From NCBI GenBank assembly GCA_029977705.1, contig JAPOKJ010000022.1, forward strand, positions 1 to 53,372: 53,372 nucleotides of DNA, written 5' to 3'. This DNA is from Burkholderiales bacterium. GTDB lineage: Bacteria; Pseudomonadota; Gammaproteobacteria; Burkholderiales; Burkholderiaceae_E. A model generated the notes under the pieces. The model worked only from the letters and a program-made list of their open reading frames with translations, made no database searches and was not told the origin of the DNA. The position numbers were made by a program, and so were the translations under genes. Numbering within the stretch: the stretch's first letter is position 1; each line of letters starts with the position of its first letter. Below, one piece after another: positions 31,209 to 38,843 of this stretch.

Positions 31209-31979
31209 ATGTCTGAACCGACTACCGTCAAGTCCGCCCGTCGCGTACTGGAGATTCTCGAGCTGTTTTCCCAGGGGCTCAGGAAGGCCACCGTGATGGA
31301 GGTGGCCAATGCCCTGACCTATCCCCAGTCGAGTACGACCGCACTGCTGTCGAGCCTGACGACGCTGGGGTATCTGCGTTTCGATCCTGCAGACCGGAGC
31401 TATTCGCCCACCTTGCGCGTGATGTTGCTCGGCTCATGGCTGCAGGATGAGTTGTTCGGGCAGGGCAGTCTCGTGGCGGCGATGGAGCAGCTTCGGCAGC
31501 GAACCCGTCAGACCATCATGATCGGGCTGCGTCAGGGCATTCATGTGCGCTTCATCTTCAGCCTGCCTGGGCTCGAGGCCGAGGGCATCTACTATCCGGT
31601 GGGCGTGCTGCGGCCGATCTGCAGGTCCGCCGTCGGAAAAATGCTGCTGTCGGAGCTGTCCGATGCCGAGGTCATGAGGGTGGCACGCCATGCCAATGCC
31701 AAGGAGCCCGCCGAGAACCGGGTGGTGCTGCGCGAACTTCTGGGCGAGATCGAGCAGATTCGCGCACGCGGCTGGGCCAAGACGGTCGACTACCCGCTAC
31801 CCAACCGTGCCACCCTGGCGGTGGCGCTGCCCGAGATGCCCGGTCAGCCGCGCATGGCGATGACGATCGGTGCGCGCAAACCGGTCATGCAAGCAAGGCA
31901 TGGGCAGTTTCTGGCGGCACTGCGCCAGTCCTGTGAGGTGCTGGAGAAGGGGGTGAGACAGCCGGCGCACCCCTGGTGA
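31209..31979 (+). CDS. IclR-family transcriptional regulator
   Basis: A 256-residue regulator. The N-terminal winged helix-turn-helix is SARRVLEILELFSQGLRKATVMEVANAL followed by YPQSSTTALLSSLTTLGYL (read in two parts). The C-terminal effector domain has RPICRSAVGKMLL and a final sensor segment (ALPEMPGQPRMAMTIGA). IclR proteins control catabolic operons in response to aromatic or aliphatic acids. It is divergent from the oxidoreductase, acyl-CoA synthetase, dehydrogenase and Bug genes. A palindrome lies in the shared spacer. The effector is unknown. Confidence 0.92.
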   Translation: MSEPTTVKSARRVLEILELFSQGLRKATVMEVANALTYPQSSTTALLSSLTTLGYLRFDPADRSYSPTLRVMLLGSWLQDELFGQGSLVAAMEQLRQRTRQTIMIGLRQGIHVRFIFSLPGLEAEGIYYPVGVLRPICRSAVGKMLLSELSDAEVMRVARHANAKEPAENRVVLRELLGEIEQIRARGWAKTVDYPLPNRATLAVALPEMPGQPRMAMTIGARKPVMQARHGQFLAALRQSCEVLEKGVRQPAHPW

Positions 31980-32019
31980 TCGTCCTTCAAATCGACGTTG
32001 TGGACCTGGCATCCGGCCC

Positions 32020-33297
32020 TCAGTAGCGCGCCTCCAGCCCACTGTCCTCTGGTTTGCCCGCCGCCTTGACGCTTTGGATCACCTTTTCCAGATCCCCCAG
32101 ATACTCCCCCTGCGTCTCCACATGCAGCATCGACATCATCCGATGCACCGCGCGCGGCCGCTTGAGCAGGCTTGGTAGCCAGCCCTTGGCCGCCATCTGC
32201 TTGGCAATCGCATAGGCATCCACTTCATGCGCACCGTAGGCAACGATCGCCAGGTCCGGCTCTCCCACCACATACAACCCGTCCATGCTGCGCAGGGCCG
32301 CCACATACTGATCAATGCCGGCGAGCAGTTGCTGCGCCACGCGGCAATAGCCCTCATGCCCCAGATGCTGGATCGTGGCCCAGGCAGCAGCCACGCCACC
32401 GGCCGGGCGGGTGCCCACCGCGGTGGTGGTCATGAAGCGGCCGGCGGGCCATTCGTTGGACTCGAAGGGCTGACAGGCCGCCAGCTCGGCACTCCGGTAC
32501 AGCACGGTGGACGCGGGCTTTGGCGCAAAGCCGTACTTGTGCAGGTCGGCCGATATCGAGTGCACGCCGGGCAGTGCAAAGTCGAATTCCGGCACGGGCC
32601 GGCCCAGCGCCCGTGCAAAAGGCGCGAGGTAGCCCCCGACACAGGCATCCACATGCAGCCAGATATCGCGCTGAACCGCGATGCGGCTCAGGTCGCTGAT
32701 CGGGTCGATCATCCCGTAGGGAAAGCTGGGCGCCGAGCCCACCAGCAGGATGGTGTCGGCATCAATGGCCGCTTCCATGGCGGCCACATCGGCGCGAAAG
32801 TCCGCGCCTACAGGCACGCGCCGGATCGTCAGGTCCATCAGCGAGGCGGCCTTGTCGAAGGCCGGGTGCAGGGTTTCGGGGGCGACGATGTTGCCGCGAT
32901 GGGCGGGATCGCCCCGGCGTGCGCGCCCGCGCTTGCGGCAGGCCTGCACCGCCAGCAGGATGCTTTCGCTGCCCCCGGTGGACATGAAGCCGGCCGCGCC
33001 CTCGGGAGCATGGAACAGGCTCAGGGCCATTGCGACCACTTCCTGCTCCAGGCCGCGCACGCTGGGGAAGGCGCTCAGCGCGCCCAGCGCGTTCTCGGCG
33101 AAATATTCGACAAAGGCATCGCGGCCGAGGGTATCGACCGCATTGTCGGCCTTGAACACGAAGGCTGGGGAGCGGCCGCCCTGCCAGGCGGTGTCGCCGT
33201 GCTTGCGCTGGCGCAACTCGGCCATCACATCCTCGGCGGAGCGGCCCTGGGTGGGAAAGGGCTTGGCAGGGGGGACCAGGAATTCGCGGGGCAGCAT
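32020..33297 (-). CDS. PLP-dependent lyase/decarboxylase, sphingosine-1-phosphate-lyase-like
   Basis: A 425-residue fold-type I PLP enzyme of the group II decarboxylase superfamily. The cofactor lysine is Lys254 in SADLHKYGFAPKPAST, the pattern of the S1P-lyase branch, with the cofactor aspartate in LHVDACVGG. FMSTGGSESILLAVQA binds phosphate. Bacterial members cleave phosphorylated amino alcohols or decarboxylate amino acids; which applies is not clear. The gene starts only 16 nt after the antitoxin gene higA in the same direction and may be read from the higBA promoter. Confidence 0.85.
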   Translation of the reverse strand: MLPREFLVPPAKPFPTQGRSAEDVMAELRQRKHGDTAWQGGRSPAFVFKADNAVDTLGRDAFVEYFAENALGALSAFPSVRGLEQEVVAMALSLFHAPEGAAGFMSTGGSESILLAVQACRKRGRARRGDPAHRGNIVAPETLHPAFDKAASLMDLTIRRVPVGADFRADVAAMEAAIDADTILLVGSAPSFPYGMIDPISDLSRIAVQRDIWLHVDACVGGYLAPFARALGRPVPEFDFALPGVHSISADLHKYGFAPKPASTVLYRSAELAACQPFESNEWPAGRFMTTTAVGTRPAGGVAAAWATIQHLGHEGYCRVAQQLLAGIDQYVAALRSMDGLYVVGEPDLAIVAYGAHEVDAYAIAKQMAAKGWLPSLLKRPRAVHRMMSMLHVETQGEYLGDLEKVIQSVKAAGKPEDSGLEARY

Positions 33298-33313
33298 GGG
33301 GGTCCAGATGGGC

Positions 33314-33610
33314 TCAGGCGGCGGCCAGGAAATCGACTTTCTTGACCTGACCCAACTTGACGACTTTCCTGGCTTGCCAAAGATCGTAGCTTTGCTGCAT
33401 GGTCAGCCAACTCTCTGGAGACCGTCCCAGAGCCTTGGAAAGGCGAAGCGCCATTTCAGGGCTGACCCCACTTTGACCCTTCAATATACGGCTCAAGGTG
33501 GACGCAGCCACCCCAAGCTTTTCGGCCAGAAAGCGGCTACTGAGACCGAAGGGTTCCAGGTAGGTGCCCATGATGAATTCACCTGGATGGGGCGGGTTGT
33601 GCATGGCCAT
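33314..33610 (-). CDS. higA: HigA-type antitoxin, XRE helix-turn-helix
   Basis: A 98-residue antitoxin of the HigA/VapI group. The start MHNPPHPGEFI is diagnostic, followed by the helix-turn-helix FLAEKLGVAASTLSRILKGQ and the MALRLSKALGRSPESWL helix. It neutralises HigB and binds the operator of the pair. Its ATG overlaps the higB stop codon (TGATG); a second ATG two codons later is possible. The toxin-first order is normal for higBA. Base composition is more AT-rich than its surroundings, which fits recent acquisition. Confidence 0.93.
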   Translation of the reverse strand: MAMHNPPHPGEFIMGTYLEPFGLSSRFLAEKLGVAASTLSRILKGQSGVSPEMALRLSKALGRSPESWLTMQQSYDLWQARKVVKLGQVKKVDFLAAA

Positions 33611-33888
33611 CAGTGATAGTCCTCGTAGTTCAAGGGTTCGGCATTGCCTTCAGAAAACTTGAAGGTGAGTCGCCAGCTTGCATTGACCGTGATCGACCAC
33701 ACCCCTTTTCGATCCCCTTTCAGTTCGTGAAGTCGGTAGCCTGGAATATCCAGGGCTTCGATCTTGCTGGCTGAACCGATAACAGCCAATTGCAGGCGAA
33801 GTATTTTTGCGTGGATCGCGAGAATGCCTTTCAGACTGCCCGACAAAAAGCAGTTCATGAGACCTTCGTGCTCGAATGACACAATCAT
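33610..33888 (-). CDS. higB: HigB-type toxin, RelE superfamily
   Basis: A 92-residue ribosome-dependent mRNA interferase of the HigB branch. Family pattern: MIVSFEHEGLMNCF, the centre IPGYRLHELKGDRKGVWSI, then NASWRLTFKF and terminal LNYEDYH. The basic and catalytic region appears complete, so the toxin is probably functional. The ATG coincides with the start site predicted from the -10 box, so the mRNA may be leaderless. Translation is coupled to higA by a TGATG junction. Confidence 0.93.
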   Translation of the reverse strand: MIVSFEHEGLMNCFLSGSLKGILAIHAKILRLQLAVIGSASKIEALDIPGYRLHELKGDRKGVWSITVNASWRLTFKFSEGNAEPLNYEDYH

Positions 33889-33894
33889 CTCAAA

Positions 33895-33922
33895 ATCGTA
33901 GCGTGTTGCGCAACACTGTCAA
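33895..33922 (-). promoter_or_regulatory. higBA promoter with operator between -35 and -10
   Basis: On the minus strand TTGACA (33917-33922) and TACGAT (33895-33900) are spaced by 16 bp. That spacer contains the perfect 14-bp palindrome GTGTTGCGCAACAC (33903-33916). A HigA dimer bound there would block RNA polymerase, giving autoregulation. The predicted start falls on the higB ATG. Confidence 0.75.
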
Positions 33923-34079
33923 TGCTCTTTGAGTCTGGGCCCTTCCGAATCGGACGCTTGGGAAAAGGCGGTTTCCGGAATCAGTGGATATTCCAAATCC
34001 TGCGCCCTCCCGCCATCTTGAAGGCCAGTGTGAAGCACACTCGATTCCAACGACCCGAAGCAACCCCTTTGAGTACCCC

Positions 34080-34568
34080 ATGACGACCACCATGAGCCCG
34101 GATACCGACTTCGAAACCGACTTCTGGAAACATGCCGGCCTGCGCAAGGTCTGGGACGAGATCATCCCCGGCGAGCCGCGCAAGACCATGCCTTATACCC
34201 TGACGCTGGAGGCGATCCACAAGTATTGCCGGGTGGTGGGTGATATGCATCCGCTCTACTTCGACGAGGCCTATGCCAAGTCCACGCCCTACAAGGGCCT
34301 GATTGCGCCGCCCTCGATCCACATCCTGCTGATGTTTGCCTGCACGCCGGCCGATGACTGGATGCGCAGCCCCGGCACGGTCAATGCGGGCCAGAGCTGG
34401 AGTTACAACCTGCCGGCCCGTCCGGGTGATGTGATCCGGCTGGAGGCGCGGGCCCTGGACAAGTGGATCCGCAAGGATCGCCTGTTCGTGGTCCATGACA
34501 ACGTGTTTTTCAACCAGCACAATCAGGTGATCTGTTCCGGACGCGGCCAGACCATCCGTCCCGCCTGA
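34080..34568 (+). CDS. MaoC-like hydratase, probable non-catalytic subunit
   Basis: A 162-residue hot-dog-fold protein related to the N-terminal half of MaoC/hydratase-2 enzymes. The hydratase-2 motif is degenerate: VVGDMHPLYFDEAYA has Tyr where the catalytic His is expected. The next gene, 14 nt downstream, encodes a second hot-dog protein with the intact motif, so the two probably form one heteromeric enoyl-CoA hydratase. The ATG (MTTTMSPD) was chosen by homologue-like length; the frame stays open 32 codons upstream. It is first in a plus-strand set with two Bug receptors and a flavin monooxygenase. Confidence 0.82.
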   Translation: MTTTMSPDTDFETDFWKHAGLRKVWDEIIPGEPRKTMPYTLTLEAIHKYCRVVGDMHPLYFDEAYAKSTPYKGLIAPPSIHILLMFACTPADDWMRSPGTVNAGQSWSYNLPARPGDVIRLEARALDKWIRKDRLFVVHDNVFFNQHNQVICSGRGQTIRPA

Positions 34569-34582
34569 CCAGGAGCCCCGAC

Positions 34583-35023
34583 ATGACCACAGCCTTTGAC
34601 TTGATCGAGGTCGGCGCCCGCATCCAGGGTGTGCCCTTCTCGCCCACCCGCGAATCCATCCGCGAATTCTGCGATGCCTCGCTGGACTACAACCCGCTGC
34701 ACCTGGACGATGAGTACATGAAGAACAGCTTCGGCAAGACGCAGTTCGGCGGCATCATCATGCACGGGATGAACAACTTCGGGGTCATCAGCAAGATGAT
34801 CACTGACTGGCTCTACCCGCAAGGCGGCGTGCACCGCCGCCTGGAGACGCGCTGGAAGGCGCCGGTCAAGCCCGGCGACACGATCACGCCGGCCGGCACC
34901 ATCACCAGCAAGAAGGTCACCGGCAAGAGCCAGTGGGTGACGCTGGACATCGTGGTGCGCAACCAGCGCGACGAGATGGTGGCGCAGGGCGAGGCGCTGG
35001 TGGAATTTCCCGGGCAGGTCTGA
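34583..35023 (+). CDS. MaoC-family enoyl-CoA hydratase, catalytic subunit
   Basis: A 146-residue single hot-dog domain with the intact hydratase-2 motif FCDASLDYNPLHLDDEYM (catalytic Asp and His) and GGIIMHGMNNFG. GAGCCCC before the ATG is only a weak ribosome-binding site, so coupling to the preceding gene is likely. The pair resembles the ChsH1-ChsH2 arrangement of actinobacterial steroid degradation (established family knowledge; the equivalence here is inference). The substrate is unknown. Confidence 0.87.
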   Translation: MTTAFDLIEVGARIQGVPFSPTRESIREFCDASLDYNPLHLDDEYMKNSFGKTQFGGIIMHGMNNFGVISKMITDWLYPQGGVHRRLETRWKAPVKPGDTITPAGTITSKKVTGKSQWVTLDIVVRNQRDEMVAQGEALVEFPGQV

Positions 35024-35082
35024 GCCCGGTGCGCGAGCTGCGCGACGCTGGCCCTGGTCGAGTCTTTACACGGAGTGATTCG

Positions 35083-36051
35083 ATGTTTTCCCTTCCCCGT
35101 CGCCTCCTGCTTGCGGCCACGCTTGGCCTGACCGCCCTGGGGGTGCAGGCCCAGGCGTTCCCCTCGCGCACCGTGCGCCTGATCGTGCCCTTCCCGGCCG
35201 GTGGCACGACGGACATCCTGGCGCGCCAGGTGGCGGCCGAGCTGGCCACCAAATGGTCGGTGGCAGTCATTGTCGACAACAAGGGCGGGGCCAGCGGCAC
35301 GATCGGCTCGGAGATGCTGGTGCAGTCGGCGCCCGACGGGCACACGCTGATGCTCACGGCCACGCACCATGTGATCAACCCGGGTCTGTACAAGAAGCTC
35401 AAGTACGACACCCGCACCGACTTCACGCCGATCGGCCTGATCGCCACCGTGCCCAATGTGCTGCTGGTGCATCCCTCGCTGCCGGTCAAGACGGTGCAGG
35501 AGCTGATCAGGTACGCCAAGGACAAGCCGGGGACTTTGAGCTTTGGCTCCACCGGCATCGGCGGGGCCAACCACCTGGCCGGCGAGTTGTTCAAGTTCAC
35601 GACCGGCATCGAGGCGGTGCACATCCCTTACAAGGGCGCGGCGCCAGCCCTCAATGACCTGCTCGGCGGCCAGATCCCGATGATGTTCGACTCGCTTCCC
35701 GGCGTGATCCAGCAGGTGCGGGCCGGCAAGCTGCGGGCGCTGGGCGTGACCACGCTCAGGCGTGCCAGTGCCGCGCCCGAGATTCCGACCATCGACGAGA
35801 GCGGCGTGAAGGGCTTCGAGGCCACCGCCTGGTTCGGCTTTTACGCGCCCGGCAAGATGGCGCCGGCCCTGGCCCAGCGCCTGAATGCCGACCTGCTGGA
35901 TGTCTTGCGCTCGGCCAGGATCCGCGCCTTGTTTGCCGAGCAGGGCGCCGATCCCGGCAATCTGTCGCAGGCCGAGTTCGCGAAGTTTGTGGACGACGAG
36001 ATCGTCAAGTGGGGCAAGGTGATCACGGCCGCCAACGTCAAGGCGGAATGA
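35083..36051 (+). CDS. Bug/TctC-family periplasmic binding protein
   Basis: A 322-residue receptor with a signal peptide (MFSLPRRLLLAATLG, cleavage after GVQAQ). Ligand-loop motifs are LIVPFPAGGTTDILARQ, NKGGASGTIGSE and IPYKGAAPALNDLLGG, with late VTTLRRASAAPEIPTIDES. The start was set at the ATG before the signal peptide; CGGAGTG lies 6 nt upstream. The stop overlaps the flavin monooxygenase start by 4 nt (ATGA), a direct link between capture and oxidation of one compound. Confidence 0.93.
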   Translation: MFSLPRRLLLAATLGLTALGVQAQAFPSRTVRLIVPFPAGGTTDILARQVAAELATKWSVAVIVDNKGGASGTIGSEMLVQSAPDGHTLMLTATHHVINPGLYKKLKYDTRTDFTPIGLIATVPNVLLVHPSLPVKTVQELIRYAKDKPGTLSFGSTGIGGANHLAGELFKFTTGIEAVHIPYKGAAPALNDLLGGQIPMMFDSLPGVIQQVRAGKLRALGVTTLRRASAAPEIPTIDESGVKGFEATAWFGFYAPGKMAPALAQRLNADLLDVLRSARIRALFAEQGADPGNLSQAEFAKFVDDEIVKWGKVITAANVKAE

Positions 36052-37334
36052 GCATGCGCACCCTGATCGCCGGTGGCGGCATCGGTGGCCTGACCGCCGC
36101 GTTGAGCCTGCATGCCGCGGGCTTTTCGCAGGTGCAGGTGCTGGAGGCGGCGAGCCAGATCCGCCAGGTCGGCGTGGGCGTCAACCTGCCGCCGCATGCG
36201 GTACGCGAACTCACCGAGCTGGGCCTGGGCGATGCCTTGGCCCAGGTGGGCATCCCCACCTCCGAGCTGGCCTACTATGACCGGCGCGGCCAGTTGATCT
36301 GGTCCGAGGTTCGCGGCAAGGCGGCCGGTTACCGCTGGCCGCAGTACTCGATCCATCGCGGCAAGCTGCAGCAGTTGCTGTATGACGCGGTCAAGGCAAG
36401 GCTGGGGCCGCAGGCGGTGCTGACGGACCGGCGGGGGACGGGAATGCAGGCTGCGGCCGGCAAAGGTGTGGGCGCTGGCGTTGCGGCCGCTGCGGCTGCC
36501 CTTCAGGTGCAGGTTCGCAACCACGCGGGTGACACCTTCGAGCACAGCGCCGATCTGCTGGTGGCCGCCGACGGCATCCGCTCGGTGCTGCGCCAGGCGG
36601 TGATGCCTGCACAAGGCCTGGCCACCAACGGCTGGATGATGTATCGCGGCATCACGCCCGGTGCCCCCTTTCTCAGTGGCACCTCGATGGTCATCATCGG
36701 GGACGAGCATTTGCGCGTGGTGGTTTACCCGATCGAGCCGGGGGTCAACAACTGGCTGCTGGTGCGACCGGTCGATGGCGATGCGGGCGAGCTGGGCAAC
36801 TGGAACCGCGAGATGGACCCGGCGCAGGTGGCGGCCCACGTGGCGGACTGGCGCTTCGACTGGCTCGATGTACCGGCCCTGATCGCAGGTTCCGAGAAGG
36901 CCTGGCTGTATCCGATGGCCGATTTCGATCCCATCCCGCAATGGGTGTTCGGGCGCCTCGCGCTGCTCGGCGACGCCGCCCACGCGATGTATCCCTTTGG
37001 CTCCAATGGCGCCTCGCAGGCCATTCTCGATGCGCGGGTGCTGGCCTGGGCGCTGGCCAGACAGGGCAAGGGCGATGCCGCCACCGATGCGGCCATTGAT
37101 GCAGGATTGGCCGCCTATGAAGCCGAGCGCCGGCCGGTGGCCAGTGCGGTGCAACTGGCCAACCGCCGGCAGGCCGGCGATGTGATGGCGCGCATCAGTG
37201 CCCTGGTGCGTCAGGATGCCCATGGGGCCGCCAAGGATGAACTGAAGGCGGTTGAAGCGCAGTACAAGAAGCTGGCCGGCTTTGATGCCGAGACGCTCAA
37301 CCAGCGGGCCTCATGGAGCGTTGAAGCGCCGTGA
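36048..37334 (+). CDS. Class A flavin-dependent monooxygenase, PhzS-like
   Basis: A 428-residue FAD monooxygenase. FAD-binding motifs are LIAGGGIGGLTAALSLHAAGF near the N terminus (broken after 20 residues by FSQ), DLLVAADGIRSVLR, and LALLGDAAHAMYPFGSNGAS. The order of motifs and the segment QYSIHRGKLQQLLYDAV resemble PhzS, which hydroxylates phenazine carboxylate; here the substrate is unknown. A Gly/Ala-rich insertion lies near residues 130-152. It is co-transcribed with the Bug gene upstream and followed 48 nt later by another. Confidence 0.88.
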   Translation: MSMRTLIAGGGIGGLTAALSLHAAGFSQVQVLEAASQIRQVGVGVNLPPHAVRELTELGLGDALAQVGIPTSELAYYDRRGQLIWSEVRGKAAGYRWPQYSIHRGKLQQLLYDAVKARLGPQAVLTDRRGTGMQAAAGKGVGAGVAAAAAALQVQVRNHAGDTFEHSADLLVAADGIRSVLRQAVMPAQGLATNGWMMYRGITPGAPFLSGTSMVIIGDEHLRVVVYPIEPGVNNWLLVRPVDGDAGELGNWNREMDPAQVAAHVADWRFDWLDVPALIAGSEKAWLYPMADFDPIPQWVFGRLALLGDAAHAMYPFGSNGASQAILDARVLAWALARQGKGDAATDAAIDAGLAAYEAERRPVASAVQLANRRQAGDVMARISALVRQDAHGAAKDELKAVEAQYKKLAGFDAETLNQRASWSVEAP

Positions 37335-37382
37335 TGCGACAACATGCCCAGGCGCAAGCCGCCGTGATTCAAAGAGGCTGAT

Positions 37383-38363
37383 ATGCCATCTGTCTTCAAG
37401 CGACATTCGATGCGTGCTTTCGTCGCGGGCTTTCTGGCCCTGGGGCTGAGCATGATGTCACCGACCCAGGCTGCCTACCCCGACAAGCCGATCCGCGTGG
37501 TGGTGGCCTTTGCGCCAGGCAGCTCCACCGACATTGTCGCCCGCGCCCTGGGCCAGCACCTGTCGGCCGCACTGGGACAGCCGGTGGTGATCGAGAACAA
37601 GCCCGGTGCCGGCGGCAACATCGGCACGGTGCAGGTGGCCAGGGCAGCGCCCGATGGCTACACCCTGCTGATGCACAGCGTGGCCTATGCGGTCAACCCG
37701 AGCCTGTTCAGCAAGGCTGGCTACGATCCGAACACTGACCTGGCTGCGGTGGCGATGGCGGCGGTCACGCCCAACATCCTGTATGTGCACCCCGATGTGA
37801 AGGCGACCACGCTCAAGGAGCTGGCCGCGCTCGCCCGCCGTGACAACCTGAGCTATGCCTCGTCGGGCAATGGCACCACCACCCATCTGGGCGCCGAGCT
37901 GCTGTTTCGGAACCTGCTGCAGGTGCAGGTCCAGCATGTGCCCCATCAGCCTGCCGCTGCGGCCACTGCCGTGGTGAGCGGCCAGGTGCCGATCGGCTCG
38001 ACCTCGATGCCACCCGTGGTGCAACTGGCCAAGGCCGGCAAGGTGCGACCGATTGCCCTGATGAGCCTGCGGCGCAGTGCGGCCTTGCCGGAGGTCCCGA
38101 CGGTCCAGGAGCTGGGCTATCCCGGCTTCGAGGCCAATACCTGGTTTGCGATGTTCGCGCCGGCGGGCACGCCGCGCGAGATCCTCGAGCTGCTCAACGC
38201 CGAGGTCAACAAGGTCTTGCTGCAAAAATCGCTGAACGACCAGTTCGCGGCCTTGTCGCTCGAGGTGTCGCGCATGGACCGTCCGGCCTTGTCCGCCTAT
38301 GTGCGCGGCGAGGTGCTCAAATGGGGGCAGGTGGTGCGGCAGACTGGCGCAACGGTGGATTGA
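37383..38363 (+). CDS. Bug/TctC-family periplasmic binding protein
   Basis: A 326-residue receptor with a Sec signal peptide (MPSVFKRHSMRAFVAGFLA, cleavage near PTQAA). Family motifs include VVAFAPGSSTDIVARAL, NKPGAGGNIGTVQ, APDGYTLLMHS and VPTVQELGYPGFEAN. Its ligand loop has GSSTD where the receptor encoded two genes upstream has GGTTD, so the two probably bind different ligands. It is the last plus-strand gene before the convergent aconitase X set. Confidence 0.92.
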   Translation: MPSVFKRHSMRAFVAGFLALGLSMMSPTQAAYPDKPIRVVVAFAPGSSTDIVARALGQHLSAALGQPVVIENKPGAGGNIGTVQVARAAPDGYTLLMHSVAYAVNPSLFSKAGYDPNTDLAAVAMAAVTPNILYVHPDVKATTLKELAALARRDNLSYASSGNGTTTHLGAELLFRNLLQVQVQHVPHQPAAAATAVVSGQVPIGSTSMPPVVQLAKAGKVRPIALMSLRRSAALPEVPTVQELGYPGFEANTWFAMFAPAGTPREILELLNAEVNKVLLQKSLNDQFAALSLEVSRMDRPALSAYVRGEVLKWGQVVRQTGATVD

Positions 38364-38405
38364 GGCGTACCAGCATGCGCCTTCGAGCCTGCTGCGAACG
38401 CGCCC

Positions 38406-38843
38406 TCAGGTGCCGGCACCCGTCCTGGATCGGGTGATCGTCACCAGCCCCTGATCGGCATCCACCTCGACCCAGTCGCCGGTCTGGATGCATTGCAGGG
38501 GATCGCGATCGAAATCGGTCATGGCCGGTGCGTGACTGACCACCGCGCCGAGCGCGATCTTGGTACACATGCGGTTGAAGAGCCAGGCGGCCGGTGCCAT
38601 GCCCAGCACGCGCGTCATGTGGAACTGCGCCGACCAGCCGGACGAGCCCTTGGCACCGGGAAAGACCAGCACCTTGCCGGCAAAGCTTTGCCCGCGCAAT
38701 TCATGACGGGTTTCGACCACGGTGCCGGTTCGCGGATCGACCCCGCCCCAGCCGGAAATCCGGTCGCGGGTGACCAGCGCCTGCGCCGCCGCCTTGCCGG
38801 GGACCACGCAACGACCGCGGATCTGGATGATCTCGGGCGTCAT
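38406..38843 (-). CDS. Aconitase X small (swivel) subunit, DUF126
   Basis: A 145-residue swivel-domain protein (DUF126). It begins with IQIRGRCVVPGKAAAQALV, and the active-site segment is VFPGAKGSSGWSAQ, where the Ser-rich loop completes the catalytic site of the large subunit. The ATG overlaps the stop of the large-subunit gene by 4 nt. Aconitase X enzymes dehydrate small hydroxy acids; known activities are cis-3-hydroxy-L-proline dehydratase in bacteria and phosphomevalonate dehydratase in archaea. The substrate here is not determined. Confidence 0.88.
   Translation of the reverse strand: MTPEIIQIRGRCVVPGKAAAQALVTRDRISGWGGVDPRTGTVVETRHELRGQSFAGKVLVFPGAKGSSGWSAQFHMTRVLGMAPAAWLFNRMCTKIALGAVVSHAPAMTDFDRDPLQCIQTGDWVEVDADQGLVTITRSRTGAGT

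Noticed and set aside
33984-34079. N-terminal extension of the first MaoC protein
   Set aside because: The frame is open, but the extra 32 residues are Pro/His/Ser-rich without family similarity; the ATG at 34080 fits the domain start.
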